In this document: positions 45,016 to 57,728 of the stretch, in pieces
Numbering within the stretch: the stretch's first letter is position 1
How the letters are laid out: the number at the start of each line of letters is the position of its first letter
Assembly: GCA_015143295.1 (NCBI GenBank)
Contig: CM026564.1
Span: forward strand, 10,156,416-10,220,415
Origin: Tetracentron sinense
Lineage: Eukaryota > Streptophyta > Magnoliopsida > Trochodendrales > Trochodendraceae
Length of the DNA stretch: 64,000 nt
Direction: 5' to 3'
Position numbers and translations under genes: made by a program
Notes under the pieces: generated by a model
The model's database searches: none
Seen by the model: the letters and a program-made list of their open reading frames with translations, nothing else
What the model was told of the DNA's origin: nothing

Positions 45016-48000
45016 GTTTGTTACTTGTAAATGAATGTTTGGCAAGAGTGTTGATAGACACAGGATCCACTCACTCGTTCGTTTCACCAAGCTTTGCCAA
45101 AGGCTTTACGTCCGAGCCAAGCAAGCTACTTAGGGAGTTGTCCATTTCGACTCCACTGGGAAAATCCATTGAGACAGATGAAGTGTATCCAGATAGTGTT
45201 GTACGAGTCATGCAGCACGAGTTGCCAGTCGACTTGATCCTTCTGGGATTTCAGGATTGGGATTTCGATGTCATCCTAGGTATGGATTGGCTCTCAACTC
45301 ACCATGGACACGTGGCGTGTTTCGAGAAGGTGGTGCATTTTAAACCCGTGGGGTTAAAGCCGTTTCATTTCAGGGGACTTTAGAGAAGAGACATTGCCCG
45401 CTTTGCAGCTCTTAGTCTCGAGGGTGTAGAAGTGCGAGACTCCACACCCATTCCGGTGGTATGTGAGTATATGGATTTTTTTCCGCAAACCTTGCCGGGA
45501 TTGCCTCCCGATCGTGCAATCGAGTTTGCGATTGAGCTAGCTCCAGGCACAGCTCCGATTTCAAGAGCTCCGTATAGGATGGCCCCTATTGAGCTTAAGG
45601 AGTTAAAAGAGCAGTTAGAAGAATTGCAAGGCCTTGGTTTCATCCGGCCAAGTGTTTCACCTTGGGGAGCTCCGGTTCTCTTCGTGAAGAAGAAAGATGG
45701 ATCAATGCGTATGTGCATTGATTATAGGCAATTGAACAAGGTCACGATCAAGAATCGTTATCCATTGCCTCGGATAGACGACTTGTTTGACCAATTGAAG
45801 GGTGCGTAGTTTTTCTCCAAGATTGACCTTCGATCTGGTTACCATCAGTTGAAGATCAAGAAAGAGGACATTCTGAAGACAGCATTCCGAACTCGATACG
45901 GTCATTACGAGTTTTTGGTCATGTCTTTTGGACTGACTAACGCACCGGCAGCATTCATGGATTTGATGAATCGGGTGTTCAGATCGTCTCTCGATCATTG
46001 TGTGATCGTGTTCGTAGATGATATCCTCGTGTATTCACAGTCACAGGATGATCACACGAGAGATCTCCGCTTGGTATTGCAGACACTTCGAGAGCATAGC
46101 CTGTATGCTAAGTTAAGCAAGTGTGAGTTCTGGCTGAACAAGGTGTCTTTTCTTGGACACGTGGTATCTGCTGAAGGTATTTCAGTTGATCCTGCAAAGA
46201 TTGAAACGGTGATGAATTGGGAAAGGCCGAAGAGTGTCACCGAGATTCGTAGTTTCCTCGGGTTGGCAGGATATTACAGAAGGTTTGTGGAAGGATTTTC
46301 AAGTTTTGCAGCTCCGCTTACCTATCTCACACGGAAGAACACGAGGTTCACTTGGAGTGATAAGTGCGAGGCTAGTTTCTTGGAGTTGAAAAAGAAGCTT
46401 ACTTCGGCTCCTGTTCTCACAGTTCCATCTAGGAGCGGTGGTTTCGAAGTCTATAGTGATGCTTCACTAGTGGGACTTGGATGTATTTTGATGCAGCATA
46501 AAAAGGTGGTCGCCTATGCTTCCCGTCAGCTGAAGGAGCATGAGCAAAACTACCCCACACATGACTTAGAGCTCGCTTCAGTCATCTTGCACTGAAACTT
46601 TGGCGTCACTACCTCTACAGAGAAGAGTTCGTGGTGTTCACAGACCATAAGAGCTTGAAGTATCTTTTCCTCCAGAAGGAGTTGAATATGAGGCAGCGTC
46701 GTTGGATGGAGTTCATGAAGGACTACGACTGTTCCATCCAGTACCATCCGGGTAAGGCTAACGTGGTAGCCGATGCTCTTAGCAGAAAACCTTACGGAGT
46801 TATGGCTCAATTGAGAGTGCAAGAGTGGAAGTTATTACATGATATGTGTCATTTGGACACTACTCTCAGGCATGTCACCTATGGGCCGATAATGTCCAAC
46901 GTGGTGGTTAGGCCACAGATCCTGAGCCAGATCAAGGAGTTACAGAATTCAGATGTTGAGTTGCTTGCTTACCGAGACAAGTCGATGAGTAACGGCAATC
47001 ATGAGTTCGCTTTAAATGGTGATGGTGCTATCACATTTAAGGGCAGGTTGTGTGTCCCCGCCGACACAGTTTTGAGGGATGAAATTTTGAATGAAGCTCA
47101 CCGATCAAAGTACACGGTACATCCGGGAGGTACTAAGATGTACCAGAATCTCAAGAAGCACTACTGGTGGCGAAACATGAAGAGGGAAGTCGCTGAGTAC
47201 GTCGCCAGATGTTTGATTTTCCAGCAGGTAAAAGCCGAACATCAAAGCCCGGCAGGTCTTTTGCAGTCCCTTCCTATTCCGGAGTGGAAATGGGAGAACA
47301 TCTCGATGGATTTCATTGTGGGTTTACCGCGAACAGCGAAGGGCTCCGATGCTATTTGGGTGATTGTGGACAGGTTGACTAAGTCTGCACATTTTATTCC
47401 GTACCGAACTACTTTCAATGCAAATCAGTTGGTAGCCCTATATGTTAAGGAGGTGGTTCGACTGCACGGTGTGCCAGTTTCTATCGTGTCTGATCGAGAT
47501 CCTCGGTTTACTTCCAGGTTTTGGAAAACTTTCCAGGATGCCATGGGTTCTCGTTTAGAATTCAGTACCGCCTTCCATCCTCAGACCGATTGAAAAACGG
47601 AGAGGGTGAATCAAGTAGTGGAGGATATGCTCCGAGCTTGTATGCTGGATTTTCAGGGTAGTTGGGAGGAACAGTTGCCGTTGGTTGAGTTTGCCTACAA
47701 CAATAGCTATCAGGCAAGCATCCAGATGGCACCTTTTGAAGCTCTGTATGGTCGGAGTTGTCGATCACCGCTATACTGGGATGAAGTTGGTGAGAGGAAA
47801 ATTCTTGGTCCTGAGTTGATAGAGCGGACCGCAGAAAGGGTCAAAATTATCCGGGAGCGATTGAAAAGTGCTCAGGATATTGAAAAGTGCTCAGGATAGG
47901 CAGAAGAGCTATGCGGATATACGCCGCAGAGATTTGGAGTTCCGAGTTGGAGATCGGGTCTTTGTGAAGATTTCGCCGAGTCGGGGAATCATGCGATTCT

Positions 48001-48365
48001 GGAAGAAGGGAAAGCTCAGTCCTAGGTACGTGGGACCATTTGAGATCGTCACAAGGGTTGGTGAGGTTGCTTACAGGGTAGCACTACCGCCTCACATGGC
48101 AGTGGTCCATAATGTATTTCACGTCTCTATGCTTAGAAAATACATTTCGGATCCGTCTCACGTCATCGCTCTTGATCCTGTTGAGATTCGAGAGGATCTT
48201 ACGTTGGTTGAGCAACCAGTTCAGATTCTGGATCGTCGAGATCAAGTGTTGCGAACCAAGACTATCCCTTTAGTCCTAGTGAAGTGGCAGCATCATTCCA
48301 AGGAAGAGGCTACATGGGAGCGAGAAGCGGAAGTGAAGGAAAAGTACCCTCACTTGTTTGAGTAG
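45016..48365 (+). pseudogene. pol: TE4 pol with chromodomain, broken
   Basis: Protease ([11 protein letters not shown], 45049), RT with FVDD near 46014, RNase H (GFEVYSDAS, 46440), integrase zinc finger and core (47090-47600), C-terminal domain and chromodomain-like end to a TAG at 48363. Lesions: TAG 45381, TAG 45807, a one-base deletion near 46585, TGA 47591, and an exact 19-bp tandem duplication (47861-47879 / 47880-47898). The last zinc-finger Cys of integrase is Phe (RCLIFQQ where TE5 has RCLVCQQ). Confidence 0.93.
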
Positions 48366-48444
48366 TTTTCCTTGTTAGTTTTGTATGTATTTTGTTCTTG
48401 TTATGTTTTTGGCATCGTTCTAATTTCGAGGACGAAATTCTTGT

Positions 48445-48457
48445 AAGGGGGGAGGGA
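48445..48457 (+). other. TE4 polypurine tract
   Basis: AAGGGGGGAGGGA directly before the 3' LTR, preceded by the conserved box ATTTCGAGGACGAAATTC. Confidence 0.92.
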
Positions 48458-50333
48458 TGTAGAGCCCCGAAATTTCATTTCACTAAGAATGAATAGTGTG
48501 TGAATAGTGGCCAAGTGTGGTTTTGTACACTTATGGGTCTTATGTTAATATATGTGTTTGGAATTATGGCGTATATGTTCCAATGGGTCTATATGTCCTT
48601 AGGGAATGTGTTGAAAGCATAAAAGAGTGTTGGAAGTGCATTGGGGAAGATTCGAGTGGTGTAAACAAGGTTTTTAAGCAAAACAGGGGTCGACCGATCG
48701 CTCGGTCATTACCTGCGATCGATCGGTCAACTACCGATCACTCGATAGCTGTCGCACGGTCAATTTTTTTGTATGGGGAAAAATTCCAGAGAGTGTGTTT
48801 TTGACCGATCTCCCGGTTATAACACTGATCGACCGGTAAGCCACCGATCGCTCGGTCCATACCACCGATCGATCGGTCATACGCAGATTTTCTTCATTAA
48901 GGGTGTTTAAGACTTTAACCATCACCCTTTGCCTATAAAAGGGCTGGGTTTGTGCCTTAGGGTTTCACAAACCCTTTGTGCATTGTTTTTGAGGGATTTA
49001 AAGAGGAGAAGGAGGAGAGGACCTTGGTGATCGTTCAAGCTTGTGGAAGATCAAGTTCTTCCTTTCCATTTGGTGTTTTCCAACCAAGAACTCACTGTTC
49101 TTGCTTGTTCCAGCCATTGGGAGTCAAACTCATTGATTTCTCTAAGGTAGATACACTCTACTACAATCTTGCAATCCTACTAGTTACTAATTATGATTCT
49201 TCTTATCTATGCCTTATCTATATGTATTGATTTTATGTATGAAAAGGTGTGATTATATACTTGGATGAAAATTACTATTATGATGCACTCTAAGTGTTTG
49301 ATAAAATACCTCTAAGGGATTCTATGCTTAAATACGATGATTTCTCTTATTAAGTGCATATGCTCGCATGTCTCGCATGAACCGATGGTTTCCATGGATT
49401 TCTCAAAGTACAAACAAAGGTTTTTCACGAAAAGACGAATAATGAATGATTCTAAGTAACTCTATGATTTCTCTAAGATCGTTTCGCAAGCTCTAAGGAT
49501 CATACCATGCTCACAAGGAAACTCTATGATAATGCTCTAAGATCGTCTCACAAGCTCCACGGATCACAATGAAATGCTCTAAGATCTCTAAGGTCATGCT
49601 CTATGGAAATGCTCTACGGTATTGCTCTATGCTCTATGTCTCTACGGATCATAATGACTCTAAGTAACTCCATGAACTCACAAGAACTCATAAGGCTATG
49701 ATTATCGATTGACTCACACGGTTACTGTTTTGGTTTCGAATATTATCTCACATATGCTTTCACGGTTTCCATGCTTTAAGGAATTTACGGATTTCATTCT
49801 CCATGTCTTGTATGCTCCATGCCTAACCGCTTTATTGTTATTAATTTGTATACACTGAGTATTTCATGCTCAGTCGATATTGTTATGATCGGCAGGTGCT
49901 CGGGTTCCATTCGATTTGTGTGGCGAAGAACCTTGGGTCGAGGAAGAGTACCGTGACCCGGAGCCTTCCATGGATCACTATCATGACGATGGTGCTTTAG
50001 ATAGGAGTCGTGACTTCGATTTCTGTTGATCGACCGACTTAGAACTTGTGTCATTTTGTTATGTGAGTGTGGGGTTTGTCCACTCCACTTTTGGGTTTCT
50101 CACACACGTGTACTTGTTGGTTCTAACTTGAGCCAAGTTATAGGAGTATTCATTTTGCTTCCGCTATGTTTAGTATTTTATTTTCCGTTGTGCATTGTAT
50201 TTCGTTTCCGCTATGTATATTCAGGTACTCTGACAGGTTTCCATGTGTGCCTTATGTATCATACTGGAGGTATGATATGGCGGTCACGAGTCAAAGTATC
50301 CTTAACTCCTAGGGGGTATTTTGGGTCGCGACA
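48458..50333 (+). repeat. TE4 3' LTR (1876 bp)
   Basis: Pairs with 41384-43266. Same TATA box (48934-48941) and palindrome array (48693-48876). The difference in length is mainly one CTATGCT unit. Confidence 0.95.
48693..48876. promoter_or_regulatory. GATCG palindrome array, TE4 3' LTR
   Basis: Same seven members as the 5' array, with three or four point changes (for example ACCGATCACTCGAT, ACCGATCTCCCGGT). Confidence 0.72.
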
Positions 50334-50338
50334 ATGCT

Positions 50339-53300
50339 ACTGTATCATGATTTTTCAAGCACTTATTTTCTAATAATTAAACATCAGTTATACGACACTT
50401 TCATCTTTTGAGTCCAAAGTGAGAAACCACGAATTCCATTTTTTTTTGGCATTTGATTATTTGAAGTTTTACAGGCAGAACATAAGGTTAGTCTATTAAC
50501 ACCATAATGGAACATATGGTTCCATATAAGAGAGGATTTCATCATATTTAGTTGAAATTTCCCTTGTTATGAATCCAAGGACCTAGAGGAGGTGAATAGG
50601 TCTCCTAGGGTCTATCTACCTAATTTTAAATTTAGCGAAAAATATGGAGACAATCACTAATAGAGACACAAATTTTTTTTAAGTGAAAACCCTTACGGAA
50701 AAAACCATGGGACCTCACCCAACAAATAGCAATCACTATGAGAAATAAACAAGTTTCAAACCTTGAACCTTACCCAAACAAGACACTACACCTCACTCCA
50801 CAGTAATAGGCTCTTTGCATTTGCAACACCACGAACCCGCAAGTTCGATCTCCACCGTAGTGGCTCCAATTCCTCACCGGCCAAGTTTTCTCACAGCAAC
50901 GCAGCAACCATGAATCACAGTGGCTCTAGATTTTACTCCTGTCAAAGGTCTCAAAAGAGAATTTATTGACATATACATTACTTCACTAATCAACTAGAGG
51001 GATTCCGCAATGTGGGAAATAACACCGCAAGCAATAGTAACGAAGTTTAAATCAAGCTTGCATTCTCAAGGAAGAAGGGTAGGCTAAGCTCAATTTGGAT
51101 ATTCAACCAAGGTAGTGAGAAATACAAGAGCACCTCTCTAAGATGAATTCTATTAGCTCAAAACCCTTAATTTGTGTTTAGGGGCTTTAGAATTTATAAG
51201 CAGCCCTGACACAATTCAAAAATGGAAGGAATTAGTTTCTAACCAATATCCGCCAACTTTCCTCTCGCTCAAGCGAGGAAGCTACTGGATTCTCAGTTAG
51301 AAGAAAATCATCAACCCGAGAGCAATCCGCTCGAACCAAGTCAAATTAAATCTCGCTCAAGCGAGTTTGCTTCTAGTGTTACAGACAATTAGCTATTTTC
51401 CAAGAGCTCTTCGCTCAAGTGAGATAGACATTCACTTCAGCGAGTTTTTTTGCAAACTTCTATTTTGGCCATTCTAACTAGATTTCCAGATCTAGGGGTC
51501 AAGCCTCTAATCACCTAAAGTATAAATATATTTTCTAAGTTAATCAACCTAAGGGATTGGCTAAGTCTTTTAAGTCAATTACCATCCTACGATGTGAGAG
51601 CTGATATTTGACAGAATTGCTTGAATTGAATCTTCTTCACAACTTCAACTTGACGAACTTGACACTCAGGAATGGACAAACTCAAGACACTAATTTTGAC
51701 CAAGTTTTGACTACAAAATTTTCCAATTGCACATTTGGACCTTTCATTAGTGATCCCACTTAGGAGATTTAAAATGACAATAATGCACACGATCTGATGA
51801 TTTGATCATTCATTCTTGTGATTTGTGCACCAAATGAAGTCTATAAAAAACTATATCTTCGTTTGGGGTGTAAGTTATAAAATCATGTGTTATAGGTCAT
51901 CATGGTCTGGTTTACCTGATAGCTACCTCGGATAACGACTGTCAATTGAGTCTCCATTCAAAGAATAAGTGTTTTGGGTATCAAATAGTACTGCCACATA
52001 TATTTCTTTACATAGTTCTAATTTATTTTGCAACTCATACGTTAGATAATTACAATGCCAGCTAAGAATACTAATAGACCGTTTGGCATCAATTATGGTG
52101 ACTCTCGATTTCAAAAATGAATCAATCTAGATTCTATGAAAACAATTTGTGCTAAGAACCCCTTTGGAAAAAGTCGGTCAAAATCCATTATATAGAACAT
52201 GAAAGATAGAATCATGTTTGGATGGAAAAAAAACTAGGATCGTTGTTACTATTCCAATTGGATTACACTATAATGTTCATCCACTAGTTATAATCTTTCT
52301 AAATTGCCTAAATTATAGGATCATGCTATGCCATAAATTTTATAAAAGAAGCAATATTATTCATGTCATTCTTTATTTTTAATTTATCGTGTTTCGTAAC
52401 TCCGCTACTGTAAATAGTTAGTGGTGGTGGTGGTTGTGGTGGATAGGACTGTAAATGGAGCAAATTCAAAGCAGATAGTGCTATATCTAAATTTGATTTG
52501 TTTGGTAAAACCGATTATTCGATTTAGCTCCAATATTCAGCGAATACTACAAAATGGAAACCGAATTCCATTAAATACTTGAATTCGAATAAGATCCGAA
52601 TTCGTCCAATTACAGTAATCGATTTTGATCAAATAATATCTGAATTTGACTTGTTATTATCACCCAATTTGAATAATATCCCATTACTGGTTTCAGTTAC
52701 TATCCAACAGAATCATCTGAATATCTAAAATATACTTGTAAGGCTATAACTGTGTAACGAAAACCTGAACTAGAACTAGATTACCTCTATGGTTTTCTTT
52801 TTCCAAACTCAAAACTATGAAAAGAGCAATCCCTAAGTATCTACAATATGAAGTAATAGCAACAAGTAAATATAAAATGGACGTTTGCAGGGGAGCCCAC
52901 CTATGGTTGGTGCATATTAGTACTAGGTATACTCACAGTATATTAATGGTAGAATAGAAGTCTCAAATTATATTGATCCACATTTTCTTAAATTCTCTAT
53001 AATTAATGAGTGCAAGAAAAAAAATAACCAGCAAAAGAAAAGAATGAACATGGAGCTCATGTCCATACTTTTGCGTGAGGGACATGGAGAATCACTTTTG
53101 TGGTAATGTCATGCCTATACTATGTTTCTCTATGAAAGGGTGTGACAGTGTATGTGTATATAGATGCTCTCTGTGTGATGGTTATATCTTTGTGCACACA
53201 CGTGTACAAGGTGAATAAAGATTATCTTGAACTCTTTTTGTTTTCTACAAGATGAGTCATGCGCCATAAAGAAATAAATTCTACAGGGATTTTCCCCTAA

Positions 53301-55142
53301 TGATGCATATTTATTGGGAGCTCCTTTATTCATGGAGACAGTGTAGCCACATTATCCACTTGCACAAATGTAGTTTCAAGCTTTTGATGAGTTTCAAGCT
53401 CAAGCCGAACACTAGCATGTTTAAGCCAAGCTCGGTTCAAATACAGGTCTAACCTTAAGTAGTTTGAGTTTGTTTGTTTAGTTCTTAAGTACCAAATTGT
53501 TTTGAATTTAAAGCCCAAAAATCTGAACGGACAATCTGGGTTTCATCTCTTTAATTGCATTTTCAGGGACCGCCCAAAAATAGTTCCACAAAAAATTATT
53601 GTCCTTCAGATGATTGGATTCATTTGATTATTCATCAACACAAATTTTGAGTTGGGATTGCCAAACGGGGACTTTGTCCACCATGAAGACGAAGAAGAAT
53701 ATTAGCCATTAGGATCTCATTTTCTCCCAATTTCTTGTGTGAATAATATGATTTGTAGTCAATCATCTTTCTTTCCATATTCTTTTTTTTTTAAAAGAGT
53801 TAATTATCATGCATTTTTCTCCTTTTTGCTTACCTATATCTTATTTTTATTTTTATTTTGAATAAAAGATCATCCTTGCCATAGGAATACTTACACATCC
53901 CACACTTAGGTTCATGCTTCACTTCATTATTAACCTGGTTGTCTAACGCTGTTTGCATTTAAATATCAATTTTAATCCTACATTATGACAAGCCTAGATG
54001 TTTAGAACATAATTGTAGGGAAACTATGTAGATGGTGGACTGCTCGCTTTCCACGAAGCTCATTTCCTAGAAGCTTCCTACGACGCTAACTTTCATCACG
54101 TCCGATTTAGTGGCCAAAGGGGGCTATATAAGTGGGAAGAATAGACTTGAATCTATAGCTTAAGTTGTAGACGCTGAACAAATATCGTTGGATTGGAACT
54201 TAATGTACTTATTTCTCTACAAAATATCTCATGTAAGATAAATCAATGATAAGGTTTCCCATAATTATATAATTGGAATAAGTCGCTTATATCTCATTTC
54301 TTGTTTCTAGTTTCCTATTGATCTTTTTAGCCTCGACTTTTGCTTTTACTTAGCATCTCGTTTTCATTTCTTAAGCACTTAAATCTAACTGGCTGACATA
54401 TCCTCTTTAAATGTTAGCATGTATTCCAAAATTGCCTTCATCGTTATAATTTTTTGTACAAATTATTTGGGATCATAATGTTCCAATTGTTCTTGGTTGA
54501 CTTCTCTGTCAGATAACTGAGTTTCTCAAGGGGGATCTAAAACAGATAGATAAGGAGCAAGTTCGAGGATGGGATCTACTCCTTTGTTCAAGTAGGTACA
54601 AACAACAGCCTTTCACTACCACCTTTGAGCCCTTGTGACAAACTTTGGTTTGATCTGTTTTTATTTTAATATGTATAATTGAGTTTGGGTTTATCATACT
54701 CCTTCCGTTTCTCTTTTCTTTTTAAGGCATTCTATTTTCCAAACTTTGGTTTGATCATTTCTGATTTTAGTATACAACTACTACAATGTTGAAACATTGT
54801 TGGTGAAATGGCGAATATACTTTTTAAGTTCAATGGCAATCGCACTCAGTATTTTTTATTTGAAAAGTTGCTCTCTTTACTCCATACTGAATTAGGCAGC
54901 AAGTACTGAGTAATTTACGGTTGAAATCTGATGTATCTTACACTGATGTTGTTTTTTCTTTTCATATGAATATGAAAGTTCTGAATATGACCTCATGGGG
55001 TACATGAGAATTCACCATCATCCCATATTGTTGACCTCATGGAGTGCAAGAGAATTTGCCGATATCTAAACTAGGGTATTTGATTGCAGTGAATAGGGTA
55101 TCTGATTGCAGTGAACTATATTTTAAAAGTGATATGTTTGAT
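50339..55142. other. Gene-free DNA between TE4 and the duplication junction
   Basis: No credible gene. It holds the unclassified repeat at 50566-51790, a GTGGTGGTGGTTGTGG-type microsatellite near 52425, and otherwise unique AT-rich DNA. A 22-bp near-exact direct repeat (GGGTATTTGATTGCAGTGAA type, 55075-55120) lies just before the junction at 55143. Confidence 0.6.
50566..51790. repeat. Unclassified LTR-like repeat with CGCTCAAGCGAG motifs
   Basis: It begins TGTTATGAATCC and contains GAGGTGAATAGGTC, a phrase that recalls plant retroelement LTRs, and TTACGGAAAAAACCATGG. At 51263-51443 there are repeated palindrome-like words: CTCGCTCAAGCGAG (twice), TTCGCTCAAGTGAG, ACTTCAGCGAG. No gag or pol is attached and no TSD was found. 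Boundaries and class are uncertain. Confidence 0.35.
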
Positions 55143-57637
55143 GGATCAAGGCGGAAGATGTTCCAAAGACTGCTTTCAGGACTCGGTATGGGCATTACGA
55201 GTTCTTTGTCATGCCTTTTGGGCTGACAAATGCACCAGCGGCGTTCATGGATTTGATGAACCGGGTGTTCTGATCGTACTTGGATCGATGTGTGATTGTG
55301 TTCATCGACAACATTTTGGTGTATTCCCAGACACGGAAAGATCACGCACGAGACCTCCGCCTTGCTCTGGAGATGTTGAGAGAGCATAGGCTATATGCCA
55401 AATTGAGTAAGTGTGAATTCTGGTTAGAGAAGGTCGCATTTCTTGGACACGTGGTGTCGGCTGAGGGCATTTCTGTTGACCCGGCAAAGGTAGAGGCAGT
55501 TTTGAGCTGGGAAAGACCCAAGCGTGTCACGGAGATACGTAGTTTTCTCCGGTTGGCAGGCTATTATCGGAGTTTTGTGGATGGATTCTCCAGTTTGGCT
55601 GTACCACTCACTTATTTTATGAGGAAGAATGCCAAGTTTAGTTGGAGCAACAAATGCGAAGTGAGTTTCCAAGAATTGAAGAAACGCCTCACCACGGCCC
55701 CCGTCCTTACTATGCCATCCGGACATATTGGGTATAAGGTGTATAGTGATGCCTCGCACATGGGACTTGGGTGTGTCCTAATGCAGCACAAGAAGGTCAT
55801 TGCCTATGCATCAAGGCAACTGAAGGAGCATGAAAAGAATTACCCCACTCACGACTTGGAGCATGCTGCGGTCGTGTTTACACTCAAGATTTGGCACCAT
55901 TACCTTTACGGGGTAGAGTTCTATGTGTTCACGGATCACAAGAGTCTCAAGTATCTCTTTTCCCAAAAAGAGCAAAACTTACGGCAACAGCATTGGATTG
56001 AGTTCTTAAAAGACTATGAGTGCACTATCCAATATCACCCGGGAAAAGCAAATGTTGTAGCAGACGCTTTGAGTAGGAAACCACCGGGGTTGTTGACCCA
56101 CATGTTAGTGCGAGAATAAAGATTGTTGGATGATTTGGCAAATCTGGACATCAGTGTGAATGATTCAGTCTGCAATCCTGTCTTGGCAAATGTCACGGTC
56201 CGGCCATACATTATAGATTTGATCCAAGATTATCAAGCCATGGATACTGACTTCTTGGCTTTCCGGGACAAAGAAGTTGCCAAGGGTAGTGAAGACTTTT
56301 CTCTCACTAGCCGGGATGCTATCACATTCAAGGGAAGGCTATGTGTCCCAGCCAATGCGAATCTTCGACGAGAGATTATGGATGAAGCACATCGTTCAAA
56401 GTACACGGTGCATCCCGGGGGTACAAAGATGTACCGGAATCTCAAGAGTCACTTTTGGTGGCGAAATATGAAGAGGGATGTTGCGGAGTATGTGGCACGA
56501 TGTTTGGTGTGCCAACAGGTGAAAGCAGAGTACTTGAGACCGACTGGACTTTTGCAGTCTCTCCCTATTCCTGAGTGGAAGTGGGAACATATCTCTATGG
56601 ACTTCATTGTGGGGTTGCCGAAGACAGTTAGAAACATCGATGCTATATGGGTTGTTGTCGATAGACTCACGAAGTCTGCCCATTTCTTACCGTACCGGAC
56701 TACCTTCAATTCCAATCAGTTGGCTACATTGTACATCAAAGAAATAGTTCGGTTGCACGGGGTACCAGTGAGCATTGTGTCAGATCGGAACCCAAGATTC
56801 ACATCCAGGTTTTGGAAAAGTTTTCAAGGTGCAATGGGCTCCCGGTTAGACTTTAGCACGACTTTCCACCCACAGACCGACAGGCAAACCGAGATAGTGA
56901 ATTAGGTTATTGAAGATATGCTCCGAGCATGTATGCTAGACTTCAAGGGAAGTTGGGAGGATCACCTACCTTTGGTGGAATTCGCCTACAACAATAGTTA
57001 CCAGGCAAGCATACAGATGACGCCTTTTAAGGCTTTGTACGGAAGAAGTTGTAGATCCCCGTTGTATTGGGATGAAGTGGGAGAAAGAAAAATTTTGGGC
57101 CCCGAGTTGATTGAACAAACTGCGGATAGAGTCAAGCTCATCCGGGAGAGGTTGAAGACCGCACAAGACCGACAGAAAAGCTATGTCGACAACCGAAGGA
57201 GGGATCTTGAATTCTAAGTCGGTGACTTTGTTTTTGTCAAGATTTCACCAACCAAGGGTGTTATAAGATTCGGGAAGAGAGGCAAGCTTAGCCCGAGATA
57301 TGTGGGTCCATTCGAGATCATTACAAGAGTCGGTGAGGTGGCTTACCGTATTGCTTTGCCCGCTCATATGGCGGCGGTCGACAACATGTTTCACATCTCC
57401 ATGCTTCGGAAGTATATCCCGGAACCTTCGCATGTCATCGAGCCTGATCCGATAGAGATCCGAGAGGACCTCACCTTAATTGAACAACCAGTGCAGATCT
57501 TGGATAGAAGGGATCAAGTCTTGCGTAACAAAATTATTCTGTTAGTCCTTGTAAGATGGCAACACCATTCGATGGAAGAAGCTACTTGGGAACGAGAAGC
57601 CGAAGTGCGAGAAAAGTATCCTCAGTTATTTGTTTAG
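55143..57637 (+). pseudogene. pol: TE5 pol fragment, broken
   Basis: Starts mid-RT. It shares with TE3 the TGA at 55271 (TE3 28102), the TAG at 56903 (29734) and the stop at 57215 (TAA here, TGA at 30046). Private: TAA at 56117. Positions 56401 (TAC) and 56873 (CAG) are intact here but stops in TE3. RNase H ([10 protein letters not shown]), integrase zinc finger (RCLVCQQ) and chromodomain-like end (EEATWE) are present. It ends in TAG at 57635. Confidence 0.92.
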
Positions 57638-57716
57638 GGCCTTGACATTCCCTTGTATTTTGGTTATGGTCTTGTGCATGTATGTATCATCCAAATTTCA
57701 AAGATAAAATTTTTGT

Positions 57717-57728
57717 AAGGGGGGAGAA
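57717..57728 (+). other. TE5 polypurine tract
   Basis: AAGGGGGGAGAA before the 3' LTR, identical to TE3. Confidence 0.9.

Larger units (their letters stand above)
41384..50333 (+). mobile_element. TE4: Ty3/gypsy chromovirus, youngest copy
   Basis: Plus-strand element of 8950 bp: LTRs 41384-43266 and 48458-50333, primer site, gag, candidate intron, pol with chromodomain-like end, polypurine tract. Perfect TSD ATGCT at 41379-41383 and 50334-50338. About twenty differences between the two LTRs were counted by eye in 1.88 kb (about 1 per cent), so insertion is recent. The internal genes nevertheless carry five stops and three frameshifts. Confidence 0.96.

Noticed and set aside
54698-54712. CTCCTTCCGTTTC, similar to a Stowaway MITE terminus
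   Set aside because: No matching inverted terminus or TA duplication was found within several hundred bases.
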